Shown here: positions 19,130 through 28,077 of the stretch, piece by piece
Numbering within the stretch: the stretch's first letter is position 1
Layout: the number at the start of each line of letters is the position of its first letter
Assembly (NCBI RefSeq): GCF_000767465.1
Contig: NZ_CP009291.1
Span: 1,186,001 to 1,250,000 of the forward strand
DNA length: 64,000 bases
Reading direction: 5' to 3'
Source: Novosphingobium pentaromativorans US6-1
Lineage (GTDB): Bacteria; Pseudomonadota; Alphaproteobacteria; Sphingomonadales; Sphingomonadaceae
Position numbers and translations under genes: made by a program
Notes under the pieces: model-generated
Told to the model about the DNA's origin: nothing
What the model saw: only the letters and a program-made list of their open reading frames with translations
Database searches by the model: none

Positions 19130-19945
19130 CTATTTGCGGCGTTCAGCCAGCTTGCGCTCGATCGCATTCCACAAGAGCGCGAACTGCTTCGCAGCCGGAC
19201 TCTGGGGCGCGAAAGCCCCGACGGGCTGCTGGCGAACCGCGCTTTGCTCCACTACGCTGGCATAGGGGATGGCAGGCCAGTTCGGATGCTCCTTGAGCAC
19301 TTCACGGTGTAGCCCGCGCCGCAGGTCGAGCATCGAGAGTACCGGCAGGATCGGCGGATGCTTGCGGGTATTGCCCGCGATCTCCCGAACCACGAGATCG
19401 AAGGCCCGCGACGAAAGCGGCGATGGCGGCAACGGCACGATGACGAGATCCGCTGCGCGCACGACCTGCGCGCTCACCTCGTTCATCACCGGCGGGCAAT
19501 CCAGGATGATACGATCGTAGTCGGTCGCCAACTGCGCGGTAAGCTTGGCGAGACGCTTGCGCTTGCCGATCTGGATGAGCTTGGTGTCGAGCGCGCGCAG
19601 ACTCTCGTCGGCCGGCAGGACATCGATACCATCGATGGTGGTATGCTGGATCAGCCGCTCGGGCGATTCTTCTTTCGAGAAGACATCTTCGGCAAGGCGC
19701 GATCCCGTGGGCTCGAGGTCGAACAGGAAGGCCGAGCCCCCTGCTGCATCAAGATCCCACAGCAGGGTGCGATTCCCGGACAAGTTGGCCGCGCACCACG
19801 CAAGATTGGCGGCGAAGGTGGTCTTACCTACGCCGCCCTTGACACTGTAGATGGCGATTGTCGCACCGGAGGGCTTCGCCCTCCCGGATGATCTGGCACT
19901 GGTGCTGCCGGCTATGCGGGGCAGTGTACGTTTCTTTCCACTCAC
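19130..19945 (-). CDS. ParA/MinD-type ATPase
   Basis: 271 residues from a GTG start at 19945. The deviant Walker A is YSVKGGVGKTTFAANLAW, switch I is LLWDLDAAGGSAF, and the Walker B-like segment is YDRIILDCPPVMNE. A basic N-terminal extension (GKKRTLPRIAGSTSARSSGRAK) precedes the fold. No parB or parS is next to it, so this is an orphan ParA, more likely a positioning factor (cell envelope, chemotaxis or polar complexes) than the chromosome partition protein. Confidence 0.85.
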   Translation of the reverse strand: MSGKKRTLPRIAGSTSARSSGRAKPSGATIAIYSVKGGVGKTTFAANLAWCAANLSGNRTLLWDLDAAGGSAFLFDLEPTGSRLAEDVFSKEESPERLIQHTTIDGIDVLPADESLRALDTKLIQIGKRKRLAKLTAQLATDYDRIILDCPPVMNEVSAQVVRAADLVIVPLPPSPLSSRAFDLVVREIAGNTRKHPPILPVLSMLDLRRGLHREVLKEHPNWPAIPYASVVEQSAVRQQPVGAFAPQSPAAKQFALLWNAIERKLAERRK

Positions 19946-19991
19946 CCCGCAGAGACTTGCCGGTCAACCAGTTCCAGTCAACCTTTGACTA

Positions 19992-20336
19992 TCAACCGTC
20001 GTAATCGCCGCCGATCGAGGTGTTGCGGGTCGGCGCCGATGCCGTGATCCGCAGGGCCTCGGCCGACTGGCTGAGCGAGCCGACATCGTCCATCTCGTCA
20101 TCGTCGTCAGGCAGGACGCGCTGCATCGAGGTGATGAGCGTTTCCTTGAGCTCGGCGGGACGAACCGTCTGCTCGGCGATTTCGCGCAGGGCAACAACCG
20201 GATTCTTGTCACGGTCGCGGTCGACGGTCAGCTCCGCACCACCTGAGATCTCACGCGCACGCTGTGCGGCAAGCAGGACGAGATCGAAGCGGTTGGGAAT
20301 CTTGTCGACGCAATCTTCGACAGTAACGCGCGCCAT
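19992..20336 (-). CDS. rpoZ: RNA polymerase omega subunit
   Basis: 114 residues from ATG 20336. It has the omega signature [31 protein letters not shown] and [16 protein letters not shown], plus an acidic linker (PDDDDEMDD) and a C-terminal tail common in sphingomonads. Omega helps assemble the beta' subunit and contributes a ppGpp site. It is transcribed toward the ParA gene, 46 bases away. Confidence 0.95.
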   Translation of the reverse strand: MARVTVEDCVDKIPNRFDLVLLAAQRAREISGGAELTVDRDRDKNPVVALREIAEQTVRPAELKETLITSMQRVLPDDDDEMDDVGSLSQSAEALRITASAPTRNTSIGGDYDG

Positions 20337-20440
20337 GGGCACTCCGTAAGAATCTGCTGGTTCGGAAAGGCCGTCCAATAGGCAGATGGGCCGGGAAAGT
20401 CAAGAAAACGCGGGGGAGGCGCATTTAGGCCCCTTCCCTG

Positions 20441-20708
20441 TCAGCCCAGTTCCCCGCGCGAAGCCTGCAGCGCCAGTCGGGCCAGCTCTGGAAAGGCCTC
20501 GGCGCATTCCTTCGCCTGTGCATTGGCTGCGGTGCTGCGGATCCCGCGGCCCTTGATGCCGCGGAAGATCGCGGCGAGGCGGAAGAAGTTGAAGGCCATG
20601 CAATAGCGAGCCCGGCATGTCCTTGCGCCCGGCGCGCCGGCAATAGGCCGCGACGTAGTCCTTCTCGCTGGGCATGGCCCCGCGCGGGACCGGCTCGCTG
20701 GGCATCAA
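20441..20708 (-). pseudogene. Remnant of an APH-type phosphotransferase, C-terminal end
   Basis: In two reading frames this encodes the C-terminus of an aminoglycoside-phosphotransferase-like protein of the type that accompanies acyl-CoA dehydrogenases: MPSEKDYVAAYCRRAGRKDMPG in one frame, then YCMAFNFFRLAAIFRGIKG followed by an Ala-rich helix in another, ending at the TGA at 20441-20443. The frame changes near 20610-20620 and everything upstream is missing. The 5' side runs directly into the poxB leader, so a deletion or rearrangement probably cut the gene. Family assignment is from remembered motifs. Confidence 0.65.
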
Positions 20709-20823
20709 CTACGACGCGCCGGTGGGCGACTACTTGCACGCGGGGCACGAAGAATTGTCCGCAATGCACGAAACCCTGCCGGGGTCTGGCTGGTTGTCCA
20801 AGGGAAACACGGAGATTTCCCTC

Positions 20824-22548
20824 ATGCCCAGCATCAAGTCCGCCAAGGTTGCCGACGTCATCGTCGAAACGCTCGAGCAGGCTGGCGTGCGGCGATGCTA
20901 CGGCGTCCCGGGCGACACACTGAACCACGTCACCGACGCAATCCGGCGCAGCGATATGCGCTGGATTCACGTCCGCCACGAGGAGGCCGGCGGCTTCGCA
21001 GCCGGCGCCGACGCGATGCTGACCGGCGAACTGGCCGCCTGCGCGGGATCGTGCGGGCCAGGCAGCCTGCATTTCATCAACGGTCTGTTCGAAAGCCACC
21101 GCAACCGCGCACCCGTGGTGCTGATCGCCAGCCAGATCGTGCGCGACGAACTGGGGTTCGACTTCCCGCAGGAAGTGGACTTCCGCCAGGTCTATGCCGC
21201 GTGCAGCGTCTTCTGCGAGGAGATCCGCACACCCGCGCAGGCCCGCCGCAAGACGGCCATGGCAGCTCAGGCCGCTCTGGCCAGGAAAGGTGTCGCCGTC
21301 CTGATCGTGCCTGCCGACGTATCGCAGGCCGATGCTCCCGAGGAGCCGCCTTTCCTCGTCCACAGGTCGCAGCCGCGAACCCTGCCTTCGCAAGCCGAAC
21401 TGCAGACCTTCGCCGATGCTCTCAACGACGGTGGACGTATCGCCATCTACGGTGGGTCGGGCTGCGAGGCAGCCCACGCGCAAGTCCTCGCCCTTGCCGC
21501 AAAGCTCAAGGCTCCGGTCGCCCACACCTCGCGCGCCAAGGACTTCCTCGAGCACGATAATCCCAACCTCGTCGGCATGACCGGCATATTCGGATCCGAA
21601 GCCGGCTATCACGCGCTGATGGACTGCGACACGCTGCTGCTGCTCGGCTGCGACTTCGCCTGGCGCCAGTACTATCCCGACAAGGCTACGATCCTGCAGA
21701 TCGACATCGACGGCACCCATCTGGGCAGGCGTCACCCCGTCGACCATGCCGCGGTGGGCAATGTGCGCGATACGCTGGATGCACTGCTCCCGCTGGTCGA
21801 CGAATGCGCGGATCGCGACTTCCTCGATGAATGCCTCAAGCATCGCGAGCGCGCAGTGAGCGAGCAGGAGCGGCACGCCAAGGCCGATGACGATCACGCC
21901 ATTCATCCCCAGTACCTGACCGAGACGATTGCCCGCCACGCCGATGTCGATGCGATCTGGACCGCCGACGGCGGCTCACCGATGGTCTGGTGCCTGCGTC
22001 ACGTCCCCTCGACGGGGCGCAACCGTACCATGGTCTCGCTGACGCACGGGACGATGGCCAATGCCATGCCGCAGGCGCTGGGCGCAAAGGCCGCATTCCC
22101 GGATCGGCAGGTCATCTCGCTATCGGGTGACGGCGGGCTCACCATGCTCCTGGGAGACCTGCTCACCGCCGTGCAGGAGGACCTGCCTATCAAGGTCTGC
22201 GTCTTCGACAATTCCTCGCTGGGATTCGTGGAACTGGAGCAGAAGGTCGAAGGGCTGCTCGATGCCTATACCGACCTCAAGAATCCGGACTTCGCCCGCA
22301 TGGCCGAAGTCATCGGCTTCTGGGGACGCCGCGTCGAGAAGGCGAGCGACCTAGACGCGGCAGTCGCGCAATGGCTGGCCCATCCGGGCCCGGCCCTGCT
22401 CGATGTCGTCACCGACCGCTACGAACTGGTCATGCCGCCCAAGGTCGAGGCAAAGCAGGTCTTTGGCACTGCGCTCTATTCAGCCAAGGCGGTCCTGTCC
22501 GGCCGCACCGGCGATGTCGTCGATCTGGTCAAGGGCGCACTGTCCTGA
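20824..22548 (+). CDS. poxB: ThDP-dependent pyruvate dehydrogenase (quinone)/acetolactate-synthase-like enzyme
   Basis: 574 residues. N-terminal PYR domain with the catalytic Glu in HEEAGGFAAGADA, central FAD/nucleotide-type domain (YGGSGCEAAHAQVLALA), C-terminal PP domain with the ThDP/Mg motif SGDGGLTMLLGDLLTA...VFDNSSLG. Length and architecture fit PoxB, which oxidises pyruvate to acetate and CO2 at the membrane; related oxalyl- or sulfoacetaldehyde-type enzymes cannot be excluded. Start ATG 20824 with GGAG about 10 bases upstream. It is flanked on both sides by gene remnants. Confidence 0.82.
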   Translation: MPSIKSAKVADVIVETLEQAGVRRCYGVPGDTLNHVTDAIRRSDMRWIHVRHEEAGGFAAGADAMLTGELAACAGSCGPGSLHFINGLFESHRNRAPVVLIASQIVRDELGFDFPQEVDFRQVYAACSVFCEEIRTPAQARRKTAMAAQAALARKGVAVLIVPADVSQADAPEEPPFLVHRSQPRTLPSQAELQTFADALNDGGRIAIYGGSGCEAAHAQVLALAAKLKAPVAHTSRAKDFLEHDNPNLVGMTGIFGSEAGYHALMDCDTLLLLGCDFAWRQYYPDKATILQIDIDGTHLGRRHPVDHAAVGNVRDTLDALLPLVDECADRDFLDECLKHRERAVSEQERHAKADDDHAIHPQYLTETIARHADVDAIWTADGGSPMVWCLRHVPSTGRNRTMVSLTHGTMANAMPQALGAKAAFPDRQVISLSGDGGLTMLLGDLLTAVQEDLPIKVCVFDNSSLGFVELEQKVEGLLDAYTDLKNPDFARMAEVIGFWGRRVEKASDLDAAVAQWLAHPGPALLDVVTDRYELVMPPKVEAKQVFGTALYSAKAVLSGRTGDVVDLVKGALS

Positions 22549-22587
22549 CTTTCGCAAAGCGCACTGGAAATGCGCGCCGAAACGAAG

Positions 22588-22617
22588 AGGGACCCGGGTT
22601 CCCGCCGGGCCCTTTCC
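22588..22617 (+). terminator. Probable terminator after poxB
   Basis: Hairpin AGGG-A-CCCGG / CCGGG-CCCT followed by TTCCTTC, 39 bases after the poxB stop. Confidence 0.6.
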
Positions 22618-22618
22618 T

Positions 22619-22777
22619 TCATGCGGCAGGTCGACTGCTTCGAGAGCCCCTGGGTGGGCGCCGGCTTTGGAGAAGACTGCGGAACGAACGGCTCTTGAAC
22701 AGCCACCTGCCGTCGATCTTGATGCACGTGTCCTCATAGAGGCCGCGATGCAGACGGTCTGCCCATGGCCGGGACAT
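22619..22777 (-). pseudogene. Fragment of an NTF2/SnoaL-like protein
   Basis: A 52-codon open frame with the segment HRGLYEDTCIKIDGRWLFKSRSF, which matches the last strands of SnoaL/NTF2-like proteins (typically ...GxYxDxxVKxDGxWxFxxR). Upstream sequence closes in frame and no N-terminal two-thirds is present. I take it for a decayed remnant; a functional peptide is unlikely. Confidence 0.45.
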
Positions 22778-22779
22778 AG

Positions 22780-23049
22780 CGCGGCAAGACCGCACTCAAG
22801 GAACTTTGCACCAAGGTCATGGCGATGTGCAATGTCGCCAGCATCGACCGGGTCGAGACGACCGCAGGCAAGAACCACGCCGTGACACTTCTTTCGTTTC
22901 GCTTTGCCGACCCGAACCTTGCGCCGGCGGAGCCAGGCGGGGTATTCAAGTTGCGCAATGGCAAGTGCTGCGAGATCAAAACCTGCGACTACGATCCTTC
23001 GGTCTTCCATGCCGCATCCAGGGCCAAGGCAGCCGCAAGCGCGGCCTGA
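22780..23049 (+). pseudogene. Second NTF2-like remnant, C-terminal part
   Basis: The frame runs from a stop at 22777-22779 through GKTALKELCTKVMAMCNVAS to FRFADPNLAPAEPGGVFKL and RNGKCCEIKTCDYDPSVF, ending at 23049. The pattern PGG(V/I)F+L++GKxxEIxxxYYDPxxF is that of the C-terminal sheet of an NTF2-like enzyme. The first half is missing. An internal ATG at 22819 would give 76 residues, but nothing suggests independent function. It abuts the fragment on the other strand. Confidence 0.45.
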
Positions 23050-23085
23050 CCTGCTCGGCCCCTCAGTCAATCGGCGAGCGAGATC

Positions 23086-24054
23086 ATGAAGGCAGTCTAT
23101 TACTTCGAGAACGGCGGGCCGCAGGTCATGCAATATGGCGACCTGCCCGACCCCGAGGTCGGCCCCGGGACCGTGCTCATCGCCGTCGAATGGGTCTCCA
23201 TCGAAGGTGGCGACCTGCTCAACCGGCTGGTCGCGCCGCCGCCCTCGACGCCGTTCGTTCCCGGCTACCAGGCTGCAGGAACCGTTATTGCCGCGGGGTC
23301 CGATGTCACCCGCTTCAAGGAAGGCGACAAAGTCGTGGGCTTCAACTGGCACGGCAGCCATGCCGAGCTTTTCGCAGTGCCCGAGCATTACGCCTATCCC
23401 GTGCCCGAAGGCATGGACTTGCGGCAGGCGGCAACCATCCCGGTTCCCTTCGGCACCGCGCATGACTCGCTGTTCCAGTTCGGGCAGATGCAGCCGGGCG
23501 AATTCGTCCTTGTCCAGGGCGCGGCAGGCGGCGTCGGCCTTGCTGCCGTACAACTTGCCAGTCAGGCAGGCGCGGTCGTGATCGGCACGGCATCCAGCCA
23601 CGAACGACTGGAACGGATCGTGCCTTTCGGCCTTCACCACGGCATCGACTACCGCACGGAGGACATCGCTGCGCGGTGCAAGGAGATCACCGGGGGCAAG
23701 GGCATCGACCTCATTCTCGACCTTGCCGGTGGACAGGGCAAGGATGCCCTCGTCAACGCGATCCGCCCGCATGGCCGCTACGCCGTCATCGGCGCCGCCA
23801 CGGGCAACCTGCCCAGCTTCGGGTTCTTCGAACTGATCCGAAAGGCGATGCACGTCTACGGCATTTCCTTCGGCCGCGAGATGCATACCGAACGCGCCCA
23901 CGCCCTGCTAGCCGACATCGCCCGGCGCATGGCCGAAGGCAATCTGCAGATGCCGATCGACGCGGTGTTCGATCTCGCCGACGCGGTCGCCGCGCATCGG
24001 CATGTCGCCGAGGGCCATCCCTTCGGCCGCGTGCTCATGAAAGTCAGCCGTTAA
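23086..24054 (+). CDS. Zinc-independent MDR, NADPH:quinone oxidoreductase-like
   Basis: 322 residues. Medium-chain dehydrogenase/reductase: N-terminal GroES-like fold (PFVPGYQAAGTVIAAGSDVTRFKEGDKVVGF), Rossmann motif VQGAAGGVGLAAVQLA, and VFDLADAVAAHRHVAEGHPFGRVLMKV at the end. The catalytic zinc ligands of alcohol dehydrogenases are absent, which fits the quinone/enoyl reductase branch. It is convergent with the iminopeptidase gene. Substrate unknown. Confidence 0.85.
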   Translation: MKAVYYFENGGPQVMQYGDLPDPEVGPGTVLIAVEWVSIEGGDLLNRLVAPPPSTPFVPGYQAAGTVIAAGSDVTRFKEGDKVVGFNWHGSHAELFAVPEHYAYPVPEGMDLRQAATIPVPFGTAHDSLFQFGQMQPGEFVLVQGAAGGVGLAAVQLASQAGAVVIGTASSHERLERIVPFGLHHGIDYRTEDIAARCKEITGGKGIDLILDLAGGQGKDALVNAIRPHGRYAVIGAATGNLPSFGFFELIRKAMHVYGISFGREMHTERAHALLADIARRMAEGNLQMPIDAVFDLADAVAAHRHVAEGHPFGRVLMKVSR

Positions 24055-24126
24055 ATCGTGAAGCCACAGCCGGAGGTGCGCTTGCCCTGCGGCTTCGCCA
24101 GACACCGCCTTCGATAATCGTGCGCG

Positions 24127-25161
<1,035 letters not shown>

Positions 25162-26511
25162 CTAGCCGGCCCGGCGCGCTTCATCGCCTGCAGACGCGCG
25201 GTCGACGGGCCGCTCCAGCGGCAGTCCCAGGATTGCGAAGGCCGCGACGATCGAACCGAGCCCGATGGCAGCTGCGACCAGCGGAAGACTGAAACCGCTC
25301 GCGAAAAGGAACCCGGCCACGACCGGTCCCAGCGCTGCACCGCCGCGTCCCAGGCCGATGACGATGCCGGTGCCCCCGGCCCGCAGCCGCGCCGGATAGG
25401 CCGCCGCGATCAGGGCATAAAGACCGACTACGGCGGCATTGGAGAAGAACCCGGCAATAGCCGCAGCCCGCTTGAGCGGATCGAGGCCGCCCGTCGTCAG
25501 GCCGAAAGCCGCGATCATCAGGAAACTGAGCACGAGTATCGCTACCATCAGCTTGCGCAGCGGCATGCGCGTGGCCAGCAAGCTGAACAGCAGCGAACCG
25601 GTCATCCCGCCCACATTGGCCCAGACGAGCACGCCGCCGGCCGCAGAAGGCTCGAAGCCCATGTCGACCACGATCTTGGGGATCCACTTGAGGATGAAAT
25701 AGAACGCGGTCATGTGGAAGAAGTAGGCAACGGTCAGCAGGATGGTGACCCGGCGCATGTCGCCCTTGAACAGTCCCTCTCGGTCCGCCCTGCCGACGGC
25801 TTCGACCGGCGGCACCATCTCGACGACCCGGTGGCCCAGCCGACGCAGCGACTTGTTCACCCTGCCCAGCGCTCCCCCGGGACCGAACCGGCGCATCGAA
25901 AGGTCGATCGATTCCGGCAGGACCAGCAGGACGACCGGCAGGAAGGCAATGGTCATGCCCGCACCCAGCCAGAAGATGTCGCGCCAGGTTCCCTCGACAA
26001 GCAGGCTCGAGGCGATGCCGCCGCCGACGATCGCGCCCAGCGGATAACCCGCTGCCATGATCGCCACGGCAGCAGAGCGATAGCGTGCGTTCGACGCTTC
26101 TGCGACGATGGCGTTGCAGCAGGCCAGCATGCCGCCGATCCCCAGTCCGGTGATCAGGCGGATCACTGCAAGCTGGACGATGCCGCCGGACAGTGCCGCC
26201 GCCGTCATGCCTGCGGCCATCACCAGCAGGCTGGCTATCACCACGGGAATGCGGCCCAGCCGGTCCGCCGCCATGCCCAGCAGGATGGAGCCGACCGACA
26301 TGCCGATCAGCTCCATCGAGAGGATGAGACCAAGGGCAGCGCGGTCTACACCCCAGTCGGCCGCGATACCCGGAGCGGCAAAGCTGATCGAAAGGACGTC
26401 GAAGCCATCCAGTCCGTTGAGCAGCACGCACAAGGCCACGACGACGATCTGCCGCCAGGTCATGCGCCCCGAATCGACGATCTCACGCGGATCGGTTACG
26501 CTTGATGCCAT
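25162..26511 (-). CDS. MFS transporter, aromatic acid:H+ symporter (AAHS) type
   Basis: 449 residues with about 12 membrane helices. The AAHS hallmark NGLDGFDVLSISFAAPGIA in helix 1 carries the DG.D residues needed for aromatic acid uptake, and GMAADRLGRIPVV is the MFS loop 2-3 motif. It lies directly after the aldehyde dehydrogenase (71-base gap, same strand) in the hydroxycinnamate cluster, so uptake of ferulate, coumarate or vanillate is the best guess. Confidence 0.85.
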   Translation of the reverse strand: MASSVTDPREIVDSGRMTWRQIVVVALCVLLNGLDGFDVLSISFAAPGIAADWGVDRAALGLILSMELIGMSVGSILLGMAADRLGRIPVVIASLLVMAAGMTAAALSGGIVQLAVIRLITGLGIGGMLACCNAIVAEASNARYRSAAVAIMAAGYPLGAIVGGGIASSLLVEGTWRDIFWLGAGMTIAFLPVVLLVLPESIDLSMRRFGPGGALGRVNKSLRRLGHRVVEMVPPVEAVGRADREGLFKGDMRRVTILLTVAYFFHMTAFYFILKWIPKIVVDMGFEPSAAGGVLVWANVGGMTGSLLFSLLATRMPLRKLMVAILVLSFLMIAAFGLTTGGLDPLKRAAAIAGFFSNAAVVGLYALIAAAYPARLRAGGTGIVIGLGRGGAALGPVVAGFLFASGFSLPLVAAAIGLGSIVAAFAILGLPLERPVDRASAGDEARRAG

Positions 26512-26582
26512 CTGCTTTTCTCTCCCGCCCGCGGGCTGGTCCTGGTGTCTGTCCGGATCGGTGGCGCTCTTAGCGCCTGCCC

Positions 26583-27980
26583 TCAGATCGGGTAGTGGCC
26601 ACCCTCGGTCTCCACTGTGATCCAGCGGGTCTCGGTGAAGCTGTCGATGCCCTGACGCCCGCCGAAGCGGCCGTAGCCCGACGCGCCGACCCCGCCGAAC
26701 GGCATTTGGGGTTCGTCATGCACGGTCGGTCCATTGACGTGACAGATGCCCGCACGGACCTGCCGCGCCAGCTTCATGCCGCGCGGGATGTCGCGCGTGA
26801 AGATGGCGGAAGACAGGCCGTATTCGCTGTCATTGGCAAGCGCCACGGCATGGTCGGCGTCCCTGGCCCGCACTATCCCGACAACCGGCCCGAAGCTCTC
26901 GTCGCGAAACAGCTTCATGTCCGTGGTCACGCCGTCGATGACATGAGCCGGCATCAGCACACCTTGCGCCTCGCCACCGGCCAGCTGCCGGGCACCCTTG
27001 GCGAGCGCATCCTCGATCAGCGCGAGGCAATGGTCCACCGTCTTGCGATCGACCACGGCGCCGAGCGGTGTCTTGCCCTCGCGCGGATCGCCCACGGCCA
27101 TCGAGGCGGCCTTCGCGGCGAAGCGCTGCGCGAACTCATCGGCCACCGCTTCGACCACGATGATGCGCTCGGTCGACATGCAGATCTGGCCCTGGTTCAT
27201 GAAGGCACCGAAAGCGGCAGCCTTCACCGCCTCGTCGAGATCGGCATCTTCCAGCACGATAAACGGCGCCTTGCCGCCCAGTTCGAGCAGGCAGGGCTTG
27301 AGATGTTCAGCCGCCCGCCTGGCGATGATCCGGCCCACCGCCGTAGAACCGGTGAAGTTGATGCGGCGGACCTCCGGAGCGTCGATGAGCGCGCCGACGA
27401 CTTCGCCGGCATCGGCAGGAGCGTTGGTGACGCACTGTACGAGACCTTCGGGGAATCCCGCCTCGGCAAAGGCCTCGACAATCAGCCGGTGCGTTTCCGG
27501 GCAACTCTCGCTCGCCTTGAGAATGACAGCATTTCCGCAGGCCAGCGGAACCGCAATGGCGCGCACGCCCAGAATGACCGGCGCATTCCATGGGGCGATG
27601 CCCAGGATCACCCCGACCGGTTCCTTCACGGCCATGGCAATGCAGCCCGGCTTGTCCGAAGGAATGACCTCGCCGGCGATCTGGGTCGTCAGTGCAGCAG
27701 CTTCGCGGACCGTTCCTGCAGCCAGCATGACATTGAAACGCGCCCAGCCCTCGGTCGCGCCGATTTCTCCCATCATGGCATTGACGAAACTGTCAGCCCG
27801 CGCCTCCAGCGCGTCCGCAGCGCGGTTCAGTACGGCACGCCGCGCGTTGGGCCCCATCGCCGCCCATTCGGGTTGCACGGCGGCCGCGGAAGCTGCGATC
27901 GCCGCCATATCCCCGGCCTGCATGGCTGTCGCAGCCGAAGCGATTTCGCCGGTTATGGGATTGATGCGCTGAAAGTCCAT
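26583..27980 (-). CDS. ligV: NAD(P)-dependent aldehyde dehydrogenase, probable vanillin/benzaldehyde dehydrogenase
   Basis: 465 residues, ALDH superfamily: N in APWNAPVILG, K in ILKASE, coenzyme loop FTGSTAVGR, general base Glu233 (LELGGKAPF), nucleophile Cys267 (NQGQICMSTERIIV). The short length and MSTERIIV pattern match vanillin/salicylaldehyde-type dehydrogenases, including LigV and Vdh. In this cluster it would oxidise vanillin from FerB to vanillate. The symbol is by analogy and the substrate is inferred from context. Its ATG is only 30 bases past a strong hairpin. Confidence 0.85.
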   Translation of the reverse strand: MDFQRINPITGEIASAATAMQAGDMAAIAASAAAVQPEWAAMGPNARRAVLNRAADALEARADSFVNAMMGEIGATEGWARFNVMLAAGTVREAAALTTQIAGEVIPSDKPGCIAMAVKEPVGVILGIAPWNAPVILGVRAIAVPLACGNAVILKASESCPETHRLIVEAFAEAGFPEGLVQCVTNAPADAGEVVGALIDAPEVRRINFTGSTAVGRIIARRAAEHLKPCLLELGGKAPFIVLEDADLDEAVKAAAFGAFMNQGQICMSTERIIVVEAVADEFAQRFAAKAASMAVGDPREGKTPLGAVVDRKTVDHCLALIEDALAKGARQLAGGEAQGVLMPAHVIDGVTTDMKLFRDESFGPVVGIVRARDADHAVALANDSEYGLSSAIFTRDIPRGMKLARQVRAGICHVNGPTVHDEPQMPFGGVGASGYGRFGGRQGIDSFTETRWITVETEGGHYPI

Positions 27981-28009
27981 TTGTCGTGTCCTTGATGTGG
28001 AAAAAGGAA

Positions 28010-28042
28010 GGCCCGGCCCTGCCTTACCGGCAGGGCCGGGCC
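28010..28042 (-). terminator. Perfect 14-bp hairpin between TonB receptor and aldehyde dehydrogenase
   Basis: GGCCCGGCCCTGCC pairs without mismatch with GGCAGGGCCGGGCC around TTACC. Read on the minus strand it is followed by TTCCTTTTT, so it should stop the receptor transcript before the dehydrogenase. Confidence 0.88.
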
Positions 28043-28077
28043 ATGACGCTCAGGGAAGAGCGCCGGGGGGTAAAACG

